Part shown: piece after piece, positions 7,718-16,427 of the stretch
How positions within the stretch are numbered: the stretch's first letter is position 1
How the letters are laid out: the number at the start of each line of letters is the position of its first letter
Source of the DNA: Tissierellia bacterium
GTDB taxonomy: Bacteria; Bacillota; Clostridia; Tissierellales; Peptoniphilaceae
NCBI GenBank assembly: GCA_030538075.1
Contig: JAUNUQ010000022.1
Location: forward strand, 1-40,154
Direction of reading: 5' to 3'
Length of the DNA stretch: 40,154 bases
Translations under genes and position numbers: made by a program
Notes under the pieces: generated by a model
The model's database searches: none
The model's input: only the letters and a program-made list of their open reading frames with translations
Told to the model about the DNA's origin: nothing

Positions 7718-8590
7718 ATGAACGAAAAAAAATCATATGACGGAATCTTGCTTGTAGCTGTGTCGGCTGCATCCTTTGGGCTTATGCCTATATTTGTCAA
7801 AATTGCGTATTCGGCGAACACAAACACATATTCACTTCTGTTCCTCAGATTTTTAGTGGCAACCCTATTCATGTTTTCACTGTTGTTTATCAGAAAGCTG
7901 GCATTGCCATCCAAGAAGGAAATGCTAATCTACTTTCTGCTCGGTGCAGTAGGATATGTGGGGCAATCATTTTGTTATTTTACAGCACTCAATTATGCAT
8001 CACCCAGTGTGGTATCTTTACTGCTATATACATATCCTGCATTGGTGATGATTGGGTCGGCAATTTTTTTACATGAAAAAACGACTGCCCTCAAAGTGCT
8101 ATCTCTCTGCCTTGCATTGGGTGGTTCATTCGTTATTATAGGCGCAGAACTCGACGCAAATCCTACAGGCATTATTTTTTCAATTTTGTCTGCCATACTC
8201 TATTCTGCCTATATACTGATCAGTTCTAAAGTGGTCAAACCCGGAACGGGCATTCAGTCATCTGCGTTTATTGTGCTTGGGGCTGCGGTTGTATATGGAA
8301 TGATCAATTTGTTCTTAGGCTTTACCCCGCCTACTCAAACAAGTGGGGTCGTTTCGGTTGCTATGATCGCCATGATTTCGACTGTGCTGGCTTTCTGGTC
8401 TTTTTTTACCGGCATGGAAAAGACCGGACCATCAACGGCGGCACTTGTTTCAACTTTAGAGCCGGTCGTCACTGTACTTTCGTCGGCAATTATCTTATCA
8501 GAGAGGATTACGATTAATATTATTATCGGAGGGGGACTAGTTTTAGCTGCTTTGCTTATTACTGCAATCCCCTCCAAGAAAGTAGATTAA
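7718..8590 (+). CDS. EamA/DMT-family membrane transporter
   Basis: Predicted drug/metabolite-type permease in the cytoplasmic membrane; the substrate is unknown. The 290-residue protein has about ten hydrophobic segments arranged as two EamA repeats (roughly 8-137 and 149-284). Family features are a Phe-Gly-rich first helix (SFGLMPIFVKIAY), LRF near 44-46 and STLEPVVTVL near 242-251. AAGGA lies 10 nt before ATG 7718. It is monocistronic, with a long untranslated leader and a hairpin element downstream at 8618-8704. Its GC content is nearer to the rest of the accessory region than to the defence island. Family call firm, substrate not predictable. Confidence 0.9.
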   Translation: MNEKKSYDGILLVAVSAASFGLMPIFVKIAYSANTNTYSLLFLRFLVATLFMFSLLFIRKLALPSKKEMLIYFLLGAVGYVGQSFCYFTALNYASPSVVSLLLYTYPALVMIGSAIFLHEKTTALKVLSLCLALGGSFVIIGAELDANPTGIIFSILSAILYSAYILISSKVVKPGTGIQSSAFIVLGAAVVYGMINLFLGFTPPTQTSGVVSVAMIAMISTVLAFWSFFTGMEKTGPSTAALVSTLEPVVTVLSSAIILSERITINIIIGGGLVLAALLITAIPSKKVD

Positions 8591-8617
8591 CTTTTCTATT
8601 TTTAAATAAGGAGAACA

Positions 8618-8704
8618 GCGAATTCGTATTGATTTTTTAGATAAAGGCAAAGAAAGAGCATATAGTTTTTGAAGTTTTAACTTCGGGGCTATATGCTCTT
8701 TGAT
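8618..8704. repeat. Hairpin element, copy 1 (likely bidirectional terminator)
   Basis: An 87 bp unit similar to 10199-10284. Its core is a perfect 13 bp stem, AAAGAGCATATAG (8653-8665) with CTATATGCTCTTT (8689-8701). It encloses the perfect palindrome GAAGTTTTAACTTC (8671-8684). It sits between the 3' ends of the EamA gene (+) and the DUF2812 gene (-), which fits a shared terminator. Confidence 0.7.
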
Positions 8705-8771
8705 ATTGCGACTTATCTGGTAGTTCTATAGGATTGTATTTTACTTTTCAAAATAAAGAAATCCACAAAAC

Positions 8772-9392
8772 TCATTCCATCAAATCGGATTCACTCTTAT
8801 ACATTTGATAATTCGATTGGGCTTTATTTAGTAAGACTAGTAAGATGATCCAAACAATAAAGACCAAAACGCTCAAAAGAGTATTTCTAATTTCAAAATT
8901 ACTCATGTACATCTTATAGATTTTATATCCCAATAGCAATGTCATCATAACTGTTGCTTGTAGGTAGGCATTTCGAATATCTCTATATTCTATAGAAATA
9001 TCAGCAGCATTCGTCAGTAAATGTTGAATCTTGTCACCAGCATTCTCAACTACTAGAATTTCTTTATTGTAACCACTGAGAGAATTAGCCAGTTTTCCAC
9101 TACCTCTAGCATATGGTCTGAATTTGATTTTTCCCAGCACAATGCTTCCTTGATTGATCGGTGCATGGAAAACCCTTGCTGAGCATTCCTGTAGCAGTTG
9201 GGTGTATTGCTTATTGTCAGCATATGTATTAGCACCGATAAACTGAGTGCTATATCGGAAGGACTCATTTGTTTTCTCAAAATCGTAAATGAAATTATTG
9301 ATCGACTCGAGCCGATATCCTCTCTTAGCCATATCGTTTAGCCAAGGTTCCAGGTTGTTGAATGGATCCAGAAAGAATTTAATTTTTTTCAT
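8772..9392 (-). CDS. DUF2812 domain-containing membrane protein
   Basis: A protein of unknown function typical of genes paired with PadR regulators. The N-terminal half (KIKFFLDPFNNLEPWLNDMA) is the DUF2812 signature, with Trp and Tyr residues around residues 17-50. Two hydrophobic segments lie near 143-163 and 168-188, placing it in the membrane with a large cytoplasmic N-terminus. ATG 9392 has GGAG 8 nt upstream. It overlaps the end of padR by 14 nt, so the regulator and this protein are co-translated. The role is inferred from context only: it may form a stress or antimicrobial-sensing unit with PadR. Confidence 0.85.
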   Translation of the reverse strand: MKKIKFFLDPFNNLEPWLNDMAKRGYRLESINNFIYDFEKTNESFRYSTQFIGANTYADNKQYTQLLQECSARVFHAPINQGSIVLGKIKFRPYARGSGKLANSLSGYNKEILVVENAGDKIQHLLTNAADISIEYRDIRNAYLQATVMMTLLLGYKIYKMYMSNFEIRNTLLSVLVFIVWIILLVLLNKAQSNYQMYKSESDLME

Positions 9393-9708
9393 GATGTGCG
9401 CTCCTTATGTCTTTGATTAGAACTTGAAGTTTTTCCAATCGTTCTTCTTCGCTTTTGACGATCTCTTTTCCTAGAGGAGTAATCCGATAATTTACTTTTC
9501 CATTGTCTCGTGAAGATTCGACAATCCAACTTTTTTTCACTAAATTGTTAATCGCACCATATAGGGTTCCCATACCTAACTTGACTCTACCTTCTGTTCT
9601 TTCTTCTATAAATAGTTTTACACCATATCCATGTAATTCATCATAAAGCGATAAAAGAACTAAAAGCGTTGTTTCAGTTAATGCTCCACTGGATAGATTA
9701 TCTCTCAC
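9379..9708 (-). CDS. PadR-family transcriptional regulator
   Basis: Small winged-helix repressor. I chose the GTG at 9708 because AAAGGAG lies 8 nt upstream; an upstream GTG at 9738 would lie just past the -10 box of the promoter at 9746-9775. The 109-residue protein shows the PadR DNA-binding layout: TLLVLLSLYDELHGYGV helices, then GTLYGAINNLVKKSWI (recognition helix), and the wing SSRDNGKVNYRITPLGK. The short basic C-terminus is the dimer helix. It probably represses its own operon with the DUF2812 gene. The ligand is unknown. Confidence 0.92.
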   Translation of the reverse strand: MRDNLSSGALTETTLLVLLSLYDELHGYGVKLFIEERTEGRVKLGMGTLYGAINNLVKKSWIVESSRDNGKVNYRITPLGKEIVKSEEERLEKLQVLIKDIRSAHHEKN

Positions 9709-9745
9709 ATTGCATACTCCTTTCTTTCGGTATATCACTATCTGT

Positions 9746-9775
9746 AGTATATCATTAAACGTAGTAATATGTAAA
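9746..9775 (-). promoter_or_regulatory. Promoter of the padR operon
   Basis: On the - strand, TTTACA (9770-9775), 18 bp, then TATACT (9746-9751), each 5/6 to the sigma-A consensus. The start site would fall about 30 nt before the padR GTG. The imperfect dyad around 9731-9753 overlaps the -10 region and is a plausible PadR operator. Confidence 0.6.
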
Positions 9776-10318
9776 GAGATTTTACTTAAAATAGAAAGTC
9801 TATATCATCTTTCCTCTTATGCTCATTTCTAAGTATTGGGTTTCAACTGTACTCGCTCAAATTCAATGTGTTTCTGAAATTCTCTCTGGCATTTACTGTT
9901 TGTAAATACTTTCAGGCATTGCTTAGTTTGACTTTATAATCGGGAGATTATATTGGATGGAAGTAGAGAAAATAACTGTTTCTGTCAAAGACCTTGCAAG
10001 TAGGGCATCTGATCTTTTTGGACCTTGTGAACACTGGAAATAGAAGTTGTTTTGATGGTAAAACTCAAAAAGTACCTAAAGGGAGCTGTTGAGTTTATTA
10101 CACAATTTTTTAAAGAGCACAGAGATGCGAAAATAGCTTAGACGAGGACAACTCAATGTGGGCAAGTGTTGAGAAGTCTAAATTGTAGGTTATCGGCTGC
10201 GAATTTGTATTGATTTTTTGATTTGGACAAAGAAATAGCACATAGATTTTGAAGTTCTGACTTCTGATCTATATGCTTTTTGATTCCTTTGGGTTGTATC
10301 ATCTGGACAAATTTGATT
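9776..10318. other. 543 bp intergenic: small ORFs and hairpin element
   Basis: No full gene was found between the padR promoter and the ICMT-like gene. A 28-codon + strand ORF at 9957-10043 (begins MEVEKITVSVKDLASRA) has no good ribosome site and could be a fragment. A second short reading, about 10053-10140 (MVKLKKYLKGAVEF...), follows in another frame. Together they may be a decayed small gene. The copy 2 hairpin element occupies 10199-10284. Confidence 0.45.
10199..10284. repeat. Hairpin element, copy 2
   Basis: An 86 bp unit related to 8618-8704 over its whole length with one gap. The shared parts include the entry GCGAATTNGTATTGATTTTTT and the inner GAAGTT...ACTTC hairpin. The outer stem (10233-10245 with 10269-10281) has decayed but still largely pairs. 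It lies just downstream of the stop of the - strand ICMT-like gene, consistent with terminator use. Confidence 0.65.
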
Positions 10319-10804
10319 TTATTTAGCCTTAAACCAAGGAATAATCCTATTCACACGGAGACAGTAAGCCGTATAACTATCTCCAAATTTTTCTAATAAC
10401 CATCTCTCTTCGGTATATTTCATCAGTATTGTAAGGGAAAGGTAAAAGATTAGCGGGAGTATAAGCAGATACAGGTTATGAACTGTTAATAGGACGCCAG
10501 TAAATATCAATAAGAATGCTGAATAAATGGGATTTCTCACGATTGAATACACCCCAGTGGTCACTAGTTTGCCTTTTTTTATTTCAGCGCTGATCTGCTG
10601 GATCACCACTGCATAGACCCATAATATACATCCAATTGAAATCAGCACCACACCGAGTATGATTGCAGGGAGCTTGAGATTGGAAAAATCACCGTCTTCT
10701 AATAAGCCTCTCTTTTGTAAAACCAAACCGAGAAGGGTTAAAAGTGCACAGCTGATTACAAAGATGGGTCCAATCCCAAAAACTGGTAAATTTTTTCTCT
10801 TCAA
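10319..10804 (-). CDS. Isoprenylcysteine carboxyl methyltransferase (ICMT)-like membrane protein
   Basis: Integral membrane methyltransferase of the ICMT/PEMT-like group; the bacterial substrate is unknown. I prefer a TTG start at 10804 because GGAGGG lies 7 nt upstream and the protein then begins KRKNLPVFGIGP, as relatives do. The ATG at 10834 has only AAGG abutting it. About four to five hydrophobic helices are seen. The family motif is complete: LVTTGVYSIVRNPIY near residues 81-95 and EERWLLEKFGDSYTAY near 132-147, ending in RIIPW. Those form the SAM and lipid sites. Monocistronic. Confidence 0.85.
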   Translation of the reverse strand: MKRKNLPVFGIGPIFVISCALLTLLGLVLQKRGLLEDGDFSNLKLPAIILGVVLISIGCILWVYAVVIQQISAEIKKGKLVTTGVYSIVRNPIYSAFLLIFTGVLLTVHNLYLLILPLIFYLSLTILMKYTEERWLLEKFGDSYTAYCLRVNRIIPWFKAK

Positions 10805-10834
10805 TTCATAGCCCTCCGCGAGTTTACAGTCCAT

Positions 10835-11322
10835 CCTTTACTTTTATAAATCTATTATAGCATTCAGCAATCTATAATTGTTATAGTGAATATGGGTTTA
10901 TGAGGGAAAATGACACGAGTTCCCTCGAATTGATAAAGAACTAGAGAATGTGATTCAAACAGGTTATAATAGAATTATTAGAAGAGAGCGCTTAATGAAT
11001 CGTTGATGGCAAATGTGACGCATAGACAAACCGTCTTGTTGGAGTAGGAATAATCTAACTCGAGACGTTGATGATAGATGGGATTCAAAATGTATATAAA
11101 AATGTACAGAGAATGATTGGGAATTGATGTTCCACATTGGTCGATCGAGGTTAAATAATTCGATGAATCAATCGGTACAATATTTTTGTGGACATGGCGA
11201 GAGAGCAGGTAAGAGAATGGAGAGATATGGTTTAGTTTCTACTGGTATTTCTCGAACGACAGACGGAGCTATAAGGATATTGCAGAAGATGCAATAAACA
11301 CATTATTGTTGGAGGAGAGGTT
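10835..11322. other. 488 bp intergenic with an uncertain 44-codon ORF
   Basis: No recognisable gene. A + strand ORF at 11163-11297 (44 codons, begins MNQSVQYFCGHGERAG) has GAGG 12 nt upstream, which is only a fair ribosome site, and matches no family I know. A TATAAT at 10965-10970 lacks a good -35 box. The promoter of the downstream hydrolase is probably here but not pinned down. Confidence 0.35.
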
Positions 11323-12396
11323 ATGAGTTCAAATATTTGGTTATTGATCACAATCGCTTTATTCGTTGTCCTAGTTGTTGTCATTGTAAAAAAGATTCGA
11401 CCCATATGGAGAAAGTTATTAAGCATATTAGTAATTCTGCTCCTTTTCTTTTTCTCGGCATTTAATTTTGCAGTGCCGATGAATCCGCCTCTGCCAGCAT
11501 CTGGTCCCTTTGGTGTGAGGAATGAAAAGGCCTTCTATCAACACGAAACAAAATATCCTGATATGGCAACAGAGGGCCAGGTTCGTGAAATACCAGTTTC
11601 ACTGTGGCTACCAGATGTTTCTGATGGCGTATATCCACTTATTATTTTTTCCCATGGATCATTTGGCGTCGCAGATTCTAATATGTCATTATTTGATGAA
11701 CTTGCTTCACATGGGTATATCGTGGCTAGCTTAGATCACCCATATCATTCATTTACAACTACCTTGTCTGATGGAAAATCGATTAATATCGATATTGATT
11801 TCATGCAGAATGTAATGAGGTCTCAAGGTGCGGAAGATCTTGAGGTGTTAATGGAAGATTTCAACAAATGGAAATCCATTCGAGTGGAGGACATTTCATT
11901 TGTCATGGATAGTTTGCTTTCAGATGCCAAATATAAAGATCGAATCAATAGCAAACAGATCATTCTCTCAGGTCATTCACTGGGAGGCACTGCAGCATTA
12001 GAGTTAGGGCGAACGCGTTCGAACGAACTAATTGGAGTAGTATCGCTAGAAGCTCCATTTTTTGGAGATATTGTTGGCATTGATGGAGATGAATTTGTCT
12101 TTATTGATGACGAGTATCCATTGCCTGTCCTTCATTTTTACTCTGATGCTCTATGGGGTAGAATGAATGAAATCACCACATATGAAATGAATCAGCGATT
12201 GATAGACGCCAAATCCGATAAATATGTAAATGTCCATATTGAAGGCAGTGGACATATTGGTTTATCCGAATTATCATTGGTATCCCCAATCCTTACGAAT
12301 GCACTGGATCAAGGTATGAATACAACACCAGTCTATGAGAAAATTGCAAAAATAAATGAGGCCACCCTGCAATTTTTAGAGGTGATTACCAATTAA
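11323..12396 (+). CDS. Membrane-anchored alpha/beta hydrolase (PAF-acetylhydrolase/dienelactone hydrolase-like)
   Basis: Predicted esterase or lipase of unknown substrate. The 357-residue protein starts with two hydrophobic segments (about 4-21 and 29-49) that would anchor it, with the catalytic domain after. Catalytic-domain marks are FSHGSFGV (oxyanion-hole loop) near 110-117, ASHGYIVASLDHPYHSF, and the nucleophile elbow GHSLGG near 218-223. A likely catalytic His lies in GSGHIGLS near 305-312. HPYHSF after the second strand resembles PAF-acetylhydrolase relatives. A GGAGGAGAGG ribosome site precedes ATG 11323. The next genes follow with ~100-150 bp gaps on the same strand. Confidence 0.88.
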   Translation: MSSNIWLLITIALFVVLVVVIVKKIRPIWRKLLSILVILLLFFFSAFNFAVPMNPPLPASGPFGVRNEKAFYQHETKYPDMATEGQVREIPVSLWLPDVSDGVYPLIIFSHGSFGVADSNMSLFDELASHGYIVASLDHPYHSFTTTLSDGKSINIDIDFMQNVMRSQGAEDLEVLMEDFNKWKSIRVEDISFVMDSLLSDAKYKDRINSKQIILSGHSLGGTAALELGRTRSNELIGVVSLEAPFFGDIVGIDGDEFVFIDDEYPLPVLHFYSDALWGRMNEITTYEMNQRLIDAKSDKYVNVHIEGSGHIGLSELSLVSPILTNALDQGMNTTPVYEKIAKINEATLQFLEVITN

Positions 12397-12503
12397 GAGC
12401 CGTCGGCTTCGAAAGTGATTGAACGGATGGTGACAGTTACTATTAGAAGACTGGCCATTTGTTGAGCAAGTGATAAATTGGTAGTTATGGGGGAGGAATT
12501 CAA

Positions 12504-13250
12504 ATGAAATGGGACGCAAATAAGTATACAAATAACTTTAGCTTTGTTCATAAATATGGTGAGGAAGTTCTCAAGTTACTCGAGATCAAGCCGAATATGC
12601 GTGTTCTGGATCTTGGTTGTGGCAATGGCGAATTGACAAAGAAAATTTCAGATCTTGGCGTATATGCCATCGGGGTAGATTCGTCTGAAGAGCTCTTGTC
12701 CGTTGCTAAAGAAAAGCATCCGACGATTGCGTTTATGAAACAAGATGCGACTAATCTAGTATTGGATGAACCAGTCGATGCAGTTTTTTCAAATGCAGTC
12801 TTTCATTGGATTCCAGAGACGAAGCAAGCGCAAATGCTCAGACATATTTTTGAAACCATCAAGGTGGGTGGACAATTTGTATTCGAATTTGGAGGTTACA
12901 GGAATAATCAGCTAATACATCTCGCTCTAGAGAGATCTTTCCGTGCTAGAAATCTCAAGTATCGGATGCCATTTTACTTTCCTACAATAGCACAGTTTGC
13001 GACTCGGTTGGAGGAAGCGGGGTTTGAAGTTCGTGAGATGAGCCTCTTCCACCGATTTACTGAACTAAAAGGAGAAGATGGCTTATCCGACTGGATAAAT
13101 ATGTTTATTAAAATGCCCTTTCAGGGTGTTGATGCTGAACTGAAAAAGGATATAATTTTCGAAGCGGTTGAGGACCTCAGATCCGAGTTGTACCAAGATG
13201 AGAGATGGTACGCTGACTACGTTCGAATTCGAGGCAAAGCAGTTCGGTAA
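12504..13250 (+). CDS. Class I SAM-dependent methyltransferase (Tam-like)
   Basis: A 248-residue methyltransferase with the Rossmann SAM motif VLDLGCGNGELT near residues 34-45, the acidic end of strand 2 (GVDSSEELL near 57-65), and the post-III motif DAVFSNAVFHWIPE near 91-104. The FHWIPE block and the length resemble trans-aconitate 2-methyltransferase, but many small-molecule methyltransferases look alike, so the substrate is open. GGGGGAGG lies 8 nt before ATG 12504. It lies between two hydrolase genes on the same strand, without overlap. Confidence 0.9.
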   Translation: MKWDANKYTNNFSFVHKYGEEVLKLLEIKPNMRVLDLGCGNGELTKKISDLGVYAIGVDSSEELLSVAKEKHPTIAFMKQDATNLVLDEPVDAVFSNAVFHWIPETKQAQMLRHIFETIKVGGQFVFEFGGYRNNQLIHLALERSFRARNLKYRMPFYFPTIAQFATRLEEAGFEVREMSLFHRFTELKGEDGLSDWINMFIKMPFQGVDAELKKDIIFEAVEDLRSELYQDERWYADYVRIRGKAVR

Positions 13251-13401
13251 ATCCCAGATATGTAGAACGAAACAAAAAAGAAACAGCGTATAAGGGACTC
13301 TGGAATACGACCTGGCATATCTGATATTAAGGATCCATTTCTATGACAGCTTTGCTACTCAGTCATAGAGTTGAAATGAAAATGGGATTTGTAGGGGGCA
13401 A

Positions 13402-14343
13402 GTGGTGATAAGAGTAGTGCAAAAAGCAATGGTGGTCTTTATGGCACTGATTTGCATTGGGCTTGTTTTGAGCTATATCAATCATAGCATTCAATTGAAG
13501 AACGAGAGCAGGCTTTTAAAGCCATTGGGTGAAATGGTTGAAATAGACGGTGCTAGAATGAGCATTTATGTTGAAGGAGAAGGGGAGAAAACCCTCGTCT
13601 TTCTATCGGGAAGTGGAACTTCTTCACCAATTCTAGATTTTCGGTCGCTCTATTCCCAGCTTAGTGAAGAATATCAAATTGTCGTCATAGAGCGATTTGG
13701 ATACGGTTTTAGTGATATTACCAATAGAAATAGGGATGTTGATACCGTCCTAGAGGATTCTAGGACGGCGTTAGAAAAAGCGGGCATCCAAGGTCCCTTC
13801 GTACTAATTCCGCATTCCATGTCAGGGATAGAAGCTCTTCACTGGGCACAAAAGTATCCAACGGAAGTTGCTGCAATCATCGGTCTTGATATGTATACGC
13901 CTGAGTCCTACGAAGATTTGAAGATGAGTATTCCTCTGATGCGGCTTTTGCAGTTTGGTGCAAATGTTGGAATTACGAGATTAGGTAGTTTATCCGAAAG
14001 TGCTGCAATCCAAAACGGATTATTGACCGAAGAAGAGAAGAGTATTTATCGTGCTGTATTCTATTCCAGAACGATGACAAATGATATGCTAAATGAGACG
14101 ATTGACATCAAAGCTGGAGCTGAAAAAGTGGGTAATACCGAACTTCCAAAGGTTCCGATCCTGTTATTTAGCTCCGATGGAAGTGGGGGAACCGGGTTTG
14201 AAAAAGAGGAGTGGTTCGAATTACAAGAGAGTTTTGCTGATAAGATAGGGGCAAAACTCATTTATCTTCAATGCGGTCATTATGTTCACGATTATGAGTT
14301 TATTAGAATCGCGAAAGAGATTAAGCTGTTTTTAGACCAGTGA
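13402..14343 (+). CDS. Alpha/beta hydrolase with N-terminal membrane anchor
   Basis: Predicted hydrolase of unknown substrate. It starts at one of two adjacent GTG codons (13402 or 13405), after an AGGGGG ribosome site. A hydrophobic N-terminal segment (about 8-25) should anchor it outside the membrane. Catalytic-fold marks: FLSGSGTSSP (oxyanion loop, Gly-rich) near 67-76, ERFGYGFSD near 98-106, the nucleophile motif PHSMSG near 138-143, and His in CGHYVHDYEF near 291-300. It is not closely similar to the hydrolase at 11323. An 8 bp hairpin (13340-13347 with 13362-13369) lies just upstream. Confidence 0.88.
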   Translation: MVIRVVQKAMVVFMALICIGLVLSYINHSIQLKNESRLLKPLGEMVEIDGARMSIYVEGEGEKTLVFLSGSGTSSPILDFRSLYSQLSEEYQIVVIERFGYGFSDITNRNRDVDTVLEDSRTALEKAGIQGPFVLIPHSMSGIEALHWAQKYPTEVAAIIGLDMYTPESYEDLKMSIPLMRLLQFGANVGITRLGSLSESAAIQNGLLTEEEKSIYRAVFYSRTMTNDMLNETIDIKAGAEKVGNTELPKVPILLFSSDGSGGTGFEKEEWFELQESFADKIGAKLIYLQCGHYVHDYEFIRIAKEIKLFLDQ

Positions 14344-14468
14344 ATTTGAATTTGTCAAGCTGATAAAATAGGGATTATGTGTCAAAGACTCATCCCCGAA
14401 CGATGTTATGCTCAGGTAGTTAGGAAAGTCTCAATGCATTGCTAAACAGATCTCGCCTTTCAAACAAA

Positions 14469-14816
14469 TCAGATGATGAACCAAAGGATGAGCACCCATA
14501 TCATGATTATAGGCAGTGCGTAATACCATCTATTTGGTTTCCCATCTTTCCAAAGATCAGAAGCCCTATCTCTGCTCTTCTTCCAAACATCCACCGGTAT
14601 GCGTTTAACCGTCAATGCGACCAGTACCGGAAGAATAATGACATCATCCAGATAGCCCAATACGGGAATAAAGTCTGGTATCAAATCAATAGGGGATAAG
14701 GCATAAACTATAGTGACACCAGCAAGGGCCTTCGCGAGCAAGGGAGTGTTCTTATCACCTAATGCTATGAAAATTGCAGGAATATCCTTTTTAAGTTGCT
14801 TTGCACGCTCTTTCAT
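14469..14816 (-). CDS. DUF1232 (YkvA-like) membrane protein
   Basis: A short protein of unknown function with the DUF1232 signature ALSPIDLIPDFIPVLGYLDD near residues 39-58. The C-terminus is a single hydrophobic helix (about 97-114). ATG 14816 is preferred over an in-frame TTG two codons upstream; the ribosome site is a modest GAAGAAAG. 115 residues is within the usual family size. No operon partner; the + strand hydrolase converges on it. Confidence 0.88.
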   Translation of the reverse strand: MKERAKQLKKDIPAIFIALGDKNTPLLAKALAGVTIVYALSPIDLIPDFIPVLGYLDDVIILPVLVALTVKRIPVDVWKKSRDRASDLWKDGKPNRWYYALPIIMIWVLILWFII

Positions 14817-15102
14817 GTTCAACTTTCTTCACCTGATATAAAGATAGGGGATCGACCAATTATTACGTTATTCACCATTCGTCATTAACTCTCCAATGGA
14901 AATCCTAAGGCTATCCAGCTTTCGCGAGCAAATACAATTCATATTTTTTCAGGCAAAATGGATTTTTTCGATTGGTGTAACCAGTTTCACCGTCATATGA
15001 ACGCGAATCCTCAATTTCCTATTCCACCTACTCGTATTTCCATTTCCATCATCCGACAGGGCGCTTTCTAAGCACATGAATATGTATTTATAGTTTTATC
15101 GA

Positions 15103-15330
15103 TTATGTAATGCGCAGATCATCTTGATCGATCACAAATTTTCTGCATTCTTCACAATAGAATACTTTTGCCTTTTTGTCATCTAAAAGGGATGTGATTT
15201 TAATCCCATCAACCAGGGGTGTAAAATTCAACAAACCCTTATCATCATCGATGGGCACCCATTTTATTGCATATCTATCTTGCGAAATAACACCTATTGT
15301 CATCTCTAATCCACACCACGGACATTTCAC
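15103..15330 (-). CDS. Small zinc-ribbon protein (PF20097/DUF6487-like)
   Basis: A 75-residue protein starting with GTG at 15330, with AAGGAGG 9 nt upstream. The protein has CPWCG at residues 3-7 and CEEC at 58-61, which together would bind one zinc ion. It also has KWVP near 24-27, a common feature of this small family. The role is unknown. The ribosome site and paired cysteines make it a convincing gene despite its size. Confidence 0.82.
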   Translation of the reverse strand: MKCPWCGLEMTIGVISQDRYAIKWVPIDDDKGLLNFTPLVDGIKITSLLDDKKAKVFYCEECRKFVIDQDDLRIT

Positions 15331-15623
15331 GGACCTCAGCCTCCTTTTTGAGCTTATCTAAGTTATTGTATACACTAAACTCTCATCCAGTTAATGCAAA
15401 ATGAATGGGGATTTTTTTCTTCACCTTGACTACCAATCTTTCCATTTATTTTATCAAATATCTCTTTTATCAGTCTGCAGAGTCTATTTATATACCAATT
15501 GGTGTCATATCAAGCTGATAGCAATTGATACACCAATTTTAACTCCAATATTTACTCCGAATTTGTGCCAAGACCTACTCTATTGCATCTTCCACACCAT
15601 CAGAGAAAAAATAGAAAATTCTG
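15331..15623. other. 293 bp intergenic with a 9 bp inverted repeat
   Basis: AATTGGTGT (15497-15505) pairs with ACACCAATT (15530-15538), and TATCA/TGATA (about 15508-15520) can pair in the loop. It lies downstream of the - strand hydrolase and may end its transcript. I saw nothing else here. Confidence 0.35.
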
Positions 15624-16427
15624 CTATATCTTATCGTCGTTATCACGTATAAAGTCATCCACTAACTCATTAAACTCCTGAACTCTACAGAGATTACTCG
15701 GATCGATCGAATCCGGCAGGATAACCAGTTCTGAGTGATTCAGTTCTTCCATCGAACGTCTCATAGACCGAACTAGAATCGCCGCTTTTTCACCGACAAT
15801 ACCCAATACTGGGATTTTTATTTTCTTGAGTTCATCCGTATAATTGACCTCATTGATGGCTTTTCTCTGAAGAGTGACTTCTTTTGAGCGTAGCTTTTTC
15901 ATTTCATTTATAAAGAAATCCCTAGCTATCGGCCATTTTCTATAAGCATTGCCCAGAGACCATGCTAAAAACCCCCTCGCATGGTATAAGGGCAGGGAAA
16001 TGCGAATTAGCTGCATATTCAGTTTTTCGATAAAGTCCTGTGGCACAGAGTCTGAGAAAGAATCGCATATTATCAGACCTCTCACTAACTCGGGGGAATC
16101 GAGTGCAATTCGATAAGCCAATACTCCGCCATAGGATACCCCCACAATCCAGCAGGACTCGACCTGCAAGTCGTTCAAAAGCCTAGATATATCTTCTGCT
16201 TGTGTAGACAAGACGTCTTCAACTGGCATATCTAAGACCGATGATCTGCCATTCCCACGCAAATCGGGGATGATCAGATGATAACGATCTTTCAATGCCT
16301 CTACTTGCGGTAAATACTGCTCATGACTCGCCCCCAAACCATGAAGAAAAACCAAGGTCGTATTGGTATGATCTCCAATCTCTAAATAATGAAGTTGTGA
16401 CGATCCTAATTTAAATTCTTTGATCAT
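15624..16427 (-). CDS. Alpha/beta hydrolase-fold protein, catalytic His apparently replaced
   Basis: A 267-residue soluble alpha/beta hydrolase. ATG 16427 is chosen because AGGAGAT lies 6 nt upstream; a further in-frame ATG at 16460 has no ribosome site. Seen: FLHGLGASHEQY (oxyanion loop) near 23-34, DLRGNGRSS near 50-58, and the nucleophile elbow GVSYGG near 94-99. In relatives the catalytic His follows a late strand as D-(S/A)-G-H-x-x-N-x-E-x-P-x-x-F-N. Here the matching stretch reads DSIDPSNLCRVQEFN, so Gly-His became Ile-Asp and nearby acidic residues changed. It may be non-hydrolytic, use another base, or be decaying. Its partner genes are unknown. Confidence 0.85.
   Translation of the reverse strand: MIKEFKLGSSQLHYLEIGDHTNTTLVFLHGLGASHEQYLPQVEALKDRYHLIIPDLRGNGRSSVLDMPVEDVLSTQAEDISRLLNDLQVESCWIVGVSYGGVLAYRIALDSPELVRGLIICDSFSDSVPQDFIEKLNMQLIRISLPLYHARGFLAWSLGNAYRKWPIARDFFINEMKKLRSKEVTLQRKAINEVNYTDELKKIKIPVLGIVGEKAAILVRSMRRSMEELNHSELVILPDSIDPSNLCRVQEFNELVDDFIRDNDDKI

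Noticed and set aside
8618-10284. CRISPR-like array from the repeated hairpin
   Set aside because: There are only two full copies 1.5 kb apart with genes between; no regular spacers.
15401-15652. 83-codon + strand ORF
   Set aside because: It runs into the 3' end of the - strand hydrolase, covers an inverted repeat, and has no ribosome site or recognisable content.
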